Shown here one piece after another: positions 10,526 through 22,968 of a stretch of DNA of 22,968 nucleotides; positions within the stretch are counted from its first letter, which is position 1, and every line of letters begins with the position of its first letter. The stretch covers positions 1-22,968 of the forward strand of contig NW_027554308.1 in assembly GCF_964340395.1 (NCBI RefSeq), given 5' to 3'. This stretch comes from Glandiceps talaboti. Lineage: Eukaryota; Hemichordata; Enteropneusta; Spengelidae. The position numbers and the translations under genes are program-made. The notes beneath the pieces were generated by a model that was given only the letters and a program-made list of their open reading frames with translations, did no database searches and was not told where the DNA came from.

Positions 10526-10640
10526 TAATCACAAAGTCTCCGTTGAGGGCTCAGTTGCCAGCTCTGGGATGATATGAAGCACATTCAATTGCTTGATCCC
10601 TGAGTTGGCAACAGAGCCCTCAACGGAGACTTTGTGATTA
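10526..10640. repeat. Near-perfect 115-bp hairpin
   Basis: Arms of about 48 bases (10526-10573 and 10593-10640) start and end with TAATCACAAAGTCTCCGTTG and its complement. They differ at only a few inner positions around a loop of about 20 bases. A related motif (CCACAAAGTCTAACTTGAGG) occurs near 10292 without the second arm. Confidence 0.9.
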
Positions 10641-12200
10641 CAGACTGAAAGGGGGAGTGTAGTTTTACTACCGAAATTAGCCTTAATACATTATTTTTTT
10701 ATTTAGTAGGGGGAAATTTAGCAATTTGTCGAGATATCTCACCCTACTGACAAAGATAAGGCTTGTTAACATGAATGAGATAGGCAATAGTTCTCATAAT
10801 GTGATGGCGGTGAACCGTGTGCACAAGCTATTTTTGGACTTCAATGTTATTTTCCACTCGGTTCAGAATATCTACCTTGTCGTTTCGTTTTGTCTTATTA
10901 ATATCAAGCACGGAGATCATTTTACCTGTATTATCTTAGGAGTGATTATACGTTTTCGCACATTTTCGCATAAGTGTAGTCGATAAATCCAGCCAGATAC
11001 GCAAATTAAAAGAAATATTGATAATTGGAAAATATTTCTTTTAAAAAACCCCAGAAATATCTCAAAACGAAATTGTACAGCTAAAATTAAAACGTTAGAT
11101 GCGCATAACTATTATAATAGAAAATGAAATTATCTAGTATTATATTGCTTATAGGTCTATAGTTCTGATGCGGGGTGATTTGCAGTGTCGGTAACATATC
11201 GTGTCGATAACGTGTAGTGTCAGAAATACAAATTACATACGTATTAATCTCATCATATGAAAAAGTAGAACCATTTAGACTTATACATTAACTTTTTATC
11301 TAAAACTATGTGAAGATAAATGTTCAACTTGGTGCGGGTCTGTATACTACTGTGTTCAGGTATCACTTTACTTGTAGCCAACTTTTCCTTCAGGCCGCAG
11401 CTGTTCACAAATGTGTGAGTGTACATGCAGTCTATATTTAGCAAAACGACCTAAAATCGTCTTCTGAGTGTTTGCCAGTCATGTAACTGCTGTGGTCAAC
11501 TCTCCTGATTCCACACACGCGTTTCTGTTCCTATGTTGCCCGCGGTAGAAGCCGACTAGAAATCGCACGCGCCAAGTAAACTAAGTAGAACTGGAAAGTA
11601 TACAGAATATTTGGTGTGTTTATACAAGTCAAACTGTGAGATAACGTATTAGACAATCTTACACTCGAATTTATTATTTTGACACACATACCTTTCTAGA
11701 ATTGGCACTTCAATTAGTCATTTTCCGGACAAGTTCAACCGTATGTTTTACTACAACTTAATATGTCCAACTATGTAGTATTGTCGCGCCATGTGTAATT
11801 TTCGACGGGGGTGGGAATGGGTAAAACGTTATCATCAGCACCAGTTGCTTAGTTAACGTGACTCTGGCTTGCAGCGCATGCAGTTTCTAGCATAATTTTT
11901 ATCATATTAAATTACGGCGGCAAACTTGAAGTTTGAGTACAGCATGAACTGGATCATATTGCAGCTATTTAGAAGTCGAAACAGACCATGTCTGTACATT
12001 TCAGCTTCAACAGTTCGCAAGTATTCAAAGATAGAATATAACGATCCCATCCTCAGGTTCTGACCTCTCAAGAAAGTACACCACACGTGAAATTAGTGTT
12101 CCTGTATTAAGTATTTAAATATGATATAAAATACAATGCCAAAAGGAACATTAGCAAAACAAAGTCTCAAGTTTTATATATAGTAAAAGCAGTGTCCAAA
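10641..12200. other. Region with no assignable gene
   Basis: It probably includes the receptor 3' UTR at its right end. GC-richer patches near 11500-11580 and 11790-11880 could be regulatory, but nothing firm was seen. The short open frames (10726-10986 plus, 11444-11253 minus) show no recognisable pattern. Confidence 0.3.
11670..11675 (-). terminator. Candidate polyadenylation signal for the receptor gene
   Basis: The plus strand reads TTTATT here, giving AATAAA on the minus strand about 530 bases after the receptor stop codon. I saw no closer canonical hexamer. In AT-rich DNA such hexamers occur by chance, so this is weak. Confidence 0.2.
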
Positions 12201-21225
<9,025 letters not shown>

Positions 21226-22429
21226 TTTACTTAATAAATATACCTGGGCAATCTGCAAAAATAAAATAAATCTTAAATTTAATATTAGGATTTATCTTCT
21301 GACGCTATATCATTTTATACTGAAAGTGTACACTAGCATGTGTACCATTACAATGTATTTCGATTTCTTTGACAATGTCGGCACACTGAAAATCATTGAA
21401 AAAGTTGTTACATTGCCAACAAATCTATATTGCACCCTCTCTCTCTCTCTGTAAAGTACAGAATACTGTTTTGGGTTTACTTTTATCGCATGGCAACATA
21501 ATAACATGACCGTATACAGACATATGCAGACATTTACACATAGGCACTGTCAAACAGACACACGTATGTTTATATATTTGTACAAATATTTATCTTATTT
21601 AAAAAAAAAATACTTTATTTATCTATTTTTTCTATTAACTTATTCATCATGACACTTGGTGAGGTAGCTTTCAAATTTAAAGATGTTGACACAAATAAAC
21701 GTTTAAATATCACCATATTATTTACCCCCAAAAGGATATTTACAAATTTTTAGGTCGGTAGGATTTAAAAAAAAAACAAAAAAAACAAAAAAAAACCACC
21801 ACATTATTTCGTTTATTTTCTAAAACGGTGACACAACTTTAGATTGGTACAACGAGAACCTTTTCCATGGAATCGCAGACATTAAAATGTGTAAAGTGCA
21901 ACATCAATACTCTAGTATAACGGTATTTAAATTTTGGTAAATATGACATTAAAATGTACGTCAATCTTAATTTACACCAACACTATATAGAGTCAATGAA
22001 TGGCTGTAGTTTAACTCAGCGGCTGACACGCATTTCTCTGTTTTGATTGAAAGATCATAGTTGCCAATATGAGTTATTCATTAATAACTGGTATATTTTG
22101 AACTAGACACATGAACTGAATATGCAAAAGTGTATGTAAATAAATGTTCAATTCATAACATTCTTTATACGGAAGCAAAAGTCTAACGCGTTTTGCATGC
22201 GCGTTGCATGTCACCTTTTCCTGAGATCTGTCTCTATAACATTTTGTCTAAAATCTTATCAGAAAAATTGCTCAATAAATTTCCAGACTAAGAGTATTTT
22301 TCAAATACAAGGTCATTTGTGGACATCAGAGGTAATTCGTGTCAATCTATACGACATGTATTTAACGTTAAAATCACAACAAATGGACATCGTTTGTGCT
22401 GTCCTGCCTAGGTTTTCCCGGCCTAAGTA

Positions 22430-22535
22430 GTCCCTATTACTGTCTTGTTTACTTTTAACTTGAAAACGTTGATAGTATCATAGTTGTACAATTTATGAAG
22501 ATCAGGGGTCATTCGTTCCACAAATGTACAACACT
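22430..22535 (-). pseudogene. Possible LINE protein C-terminal fragment
   Basis: The minus strand reads VVHLWNE, then after one indel PDLHKLYNYDTINVFKLKVN. This resembles the LWNxLP....(S)..FKxxLK ending of LINE proteins. It is short and frame-shifted. Confidence 0.3.
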
Positions 22536-22717
22536 TGATAAGGCGTGGTTGGTCACATGGACAAAATACAATTTAGGACATACATACAAGCGAGTATGCA
22601 ATTTTTTAAAAATACAGTGGATATATACATCGTTGAGTCCTCCTGTGTATTAAAGGTAAGTATACATTATCTAAATTAAGATATTTTTCTTTTCTTTTCT
22701 TCTCGGAGTTGAGAACA

Positions 22718-22725
22718 CTATATAA
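22718..22725 (-). promoter_or_regulatory. Possible TATA box upstream of the receptor gene
   Basis: The minus strand reads GAGCTTATATAGTG. The acceptor directly above the coding start implies a non-coding first exon somewhere upstream, and this motif lies about 1.5 kb above it. A start site would fall near 22690, in an AG-rich stretch on the minus strand. No donor for the leader exon could be fixed. Confidence 0.2.
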
Positions 22726-22968
22726 GCTCAGACGATTCAACTGATCTTTCGTATGATCAAGAAATTGTTCATAATATGGCGGGCGTTGATACCTTAGGTC
22801 TCTTGACCTTTGCGCACTTTTTTTCCTACAATTGTAGCAGATAATGAAAACTCTTCTGTTTTGCCATATGAACAATACGTATTTATAGAAAAAACATAAT
22901 TCTGGCACAAGTTAGTCATAATAAAGAAGCATATTTTTCTATAACATCGACTCATGCTGACCCCGATA

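Larger units (their letters stand above)
21253..22968. other. 5' flank of the receptor gene
   Basis: It is expected to hold the leader exon and promoter. It contains A-rich tracts (21600-21610 and 21766-21797), the weak LINE-like fragment and the TATA-like motif. A 100-codon minus frame (22908-22606) has no recognisable pattern. A good plus-strand donor, TTAAAG|gtaagt, near 22653 could belong to a gene on the other strand. Confidence 0.4.

Overview
The window looks like genomic DNA from an animal, most likely a marine invertebrate. It is AT-rich, has little coding sequence, carries GT-AG introns, and is full of simple-sequence repeats, foldback elements, MITE-like palindromes and decayed retrotransposon and transposon fragments. 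The 151-bp tandem-core element with a GGAC microsatellite and GTCCCCG ends resembles the bivalve 'pearl'/HINE (Helentron-related) elements. A mollusc or other lophotrochozoan is therefore my first guess, but the sequence does not prove it.

The main gene lies on the minus strand between about 21.25 kb and 12.2 kb. I assembled nine coding exons by hand: 21225-21147, 20481-20353, 20201-20013, 19619-19287, 18625-18501, 17829-17682, 15621-15541, 13024-12882 and 12305-12201. All junctions are GT-AG and the phases agree throughout. The result is an uninterrupted 443-residue type I membrane protein: signal peptide, three Ig-like domains, a short cysteine-containing stalk, one transmembrane helix and a 47-residue tail. 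The two outer Ig-like domains lack the usual F-strand cysteine; only the membrane-proximal one is canonical. I cannot name the gene. Its architecture recalls adhesion, immune or allorecognition receptors.

The left 12 kb is mostly repeats. 0.9-1.4 kb and 6.1-6.7 kb hold two copies of one dispersed repeat, with a third, partial copy at 5.77 kb. 1.9-3.5 kb holds a LINE reverse-transcriptase remnant with an inverted partial second copy. 3.5-4.3 kb and 7.6-8.05 kb are copies of another repeat, the second abutting a transposase C-terminal remnant. 4.35 kb and 16.25 kb carry two members of one palindromic MITE-like family. 6.77-7.14 kb and 10.53-10.64 kb are foldback hairpins. Two weak exon candidates on the minus strand (364-234 and 9415-9298) hint at another gene downstream of the receptor.

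Introns 6 and 7 of the receptor gene hold most of the intronic repeat mass: the pearl/HINE-like element, long CAAT/CAAC arrays, a MITE, a second degenerate tandem element and a LINE 3' end. Beyond the first coding exon, 21.25-22.97 kb probably holds the 5' UTR and promoter, with a possible TATA box near 22.72 kb and an old LINE-like fragment. No rRNA, tRNA, CRISPR array or prokaryotic signal was seen.
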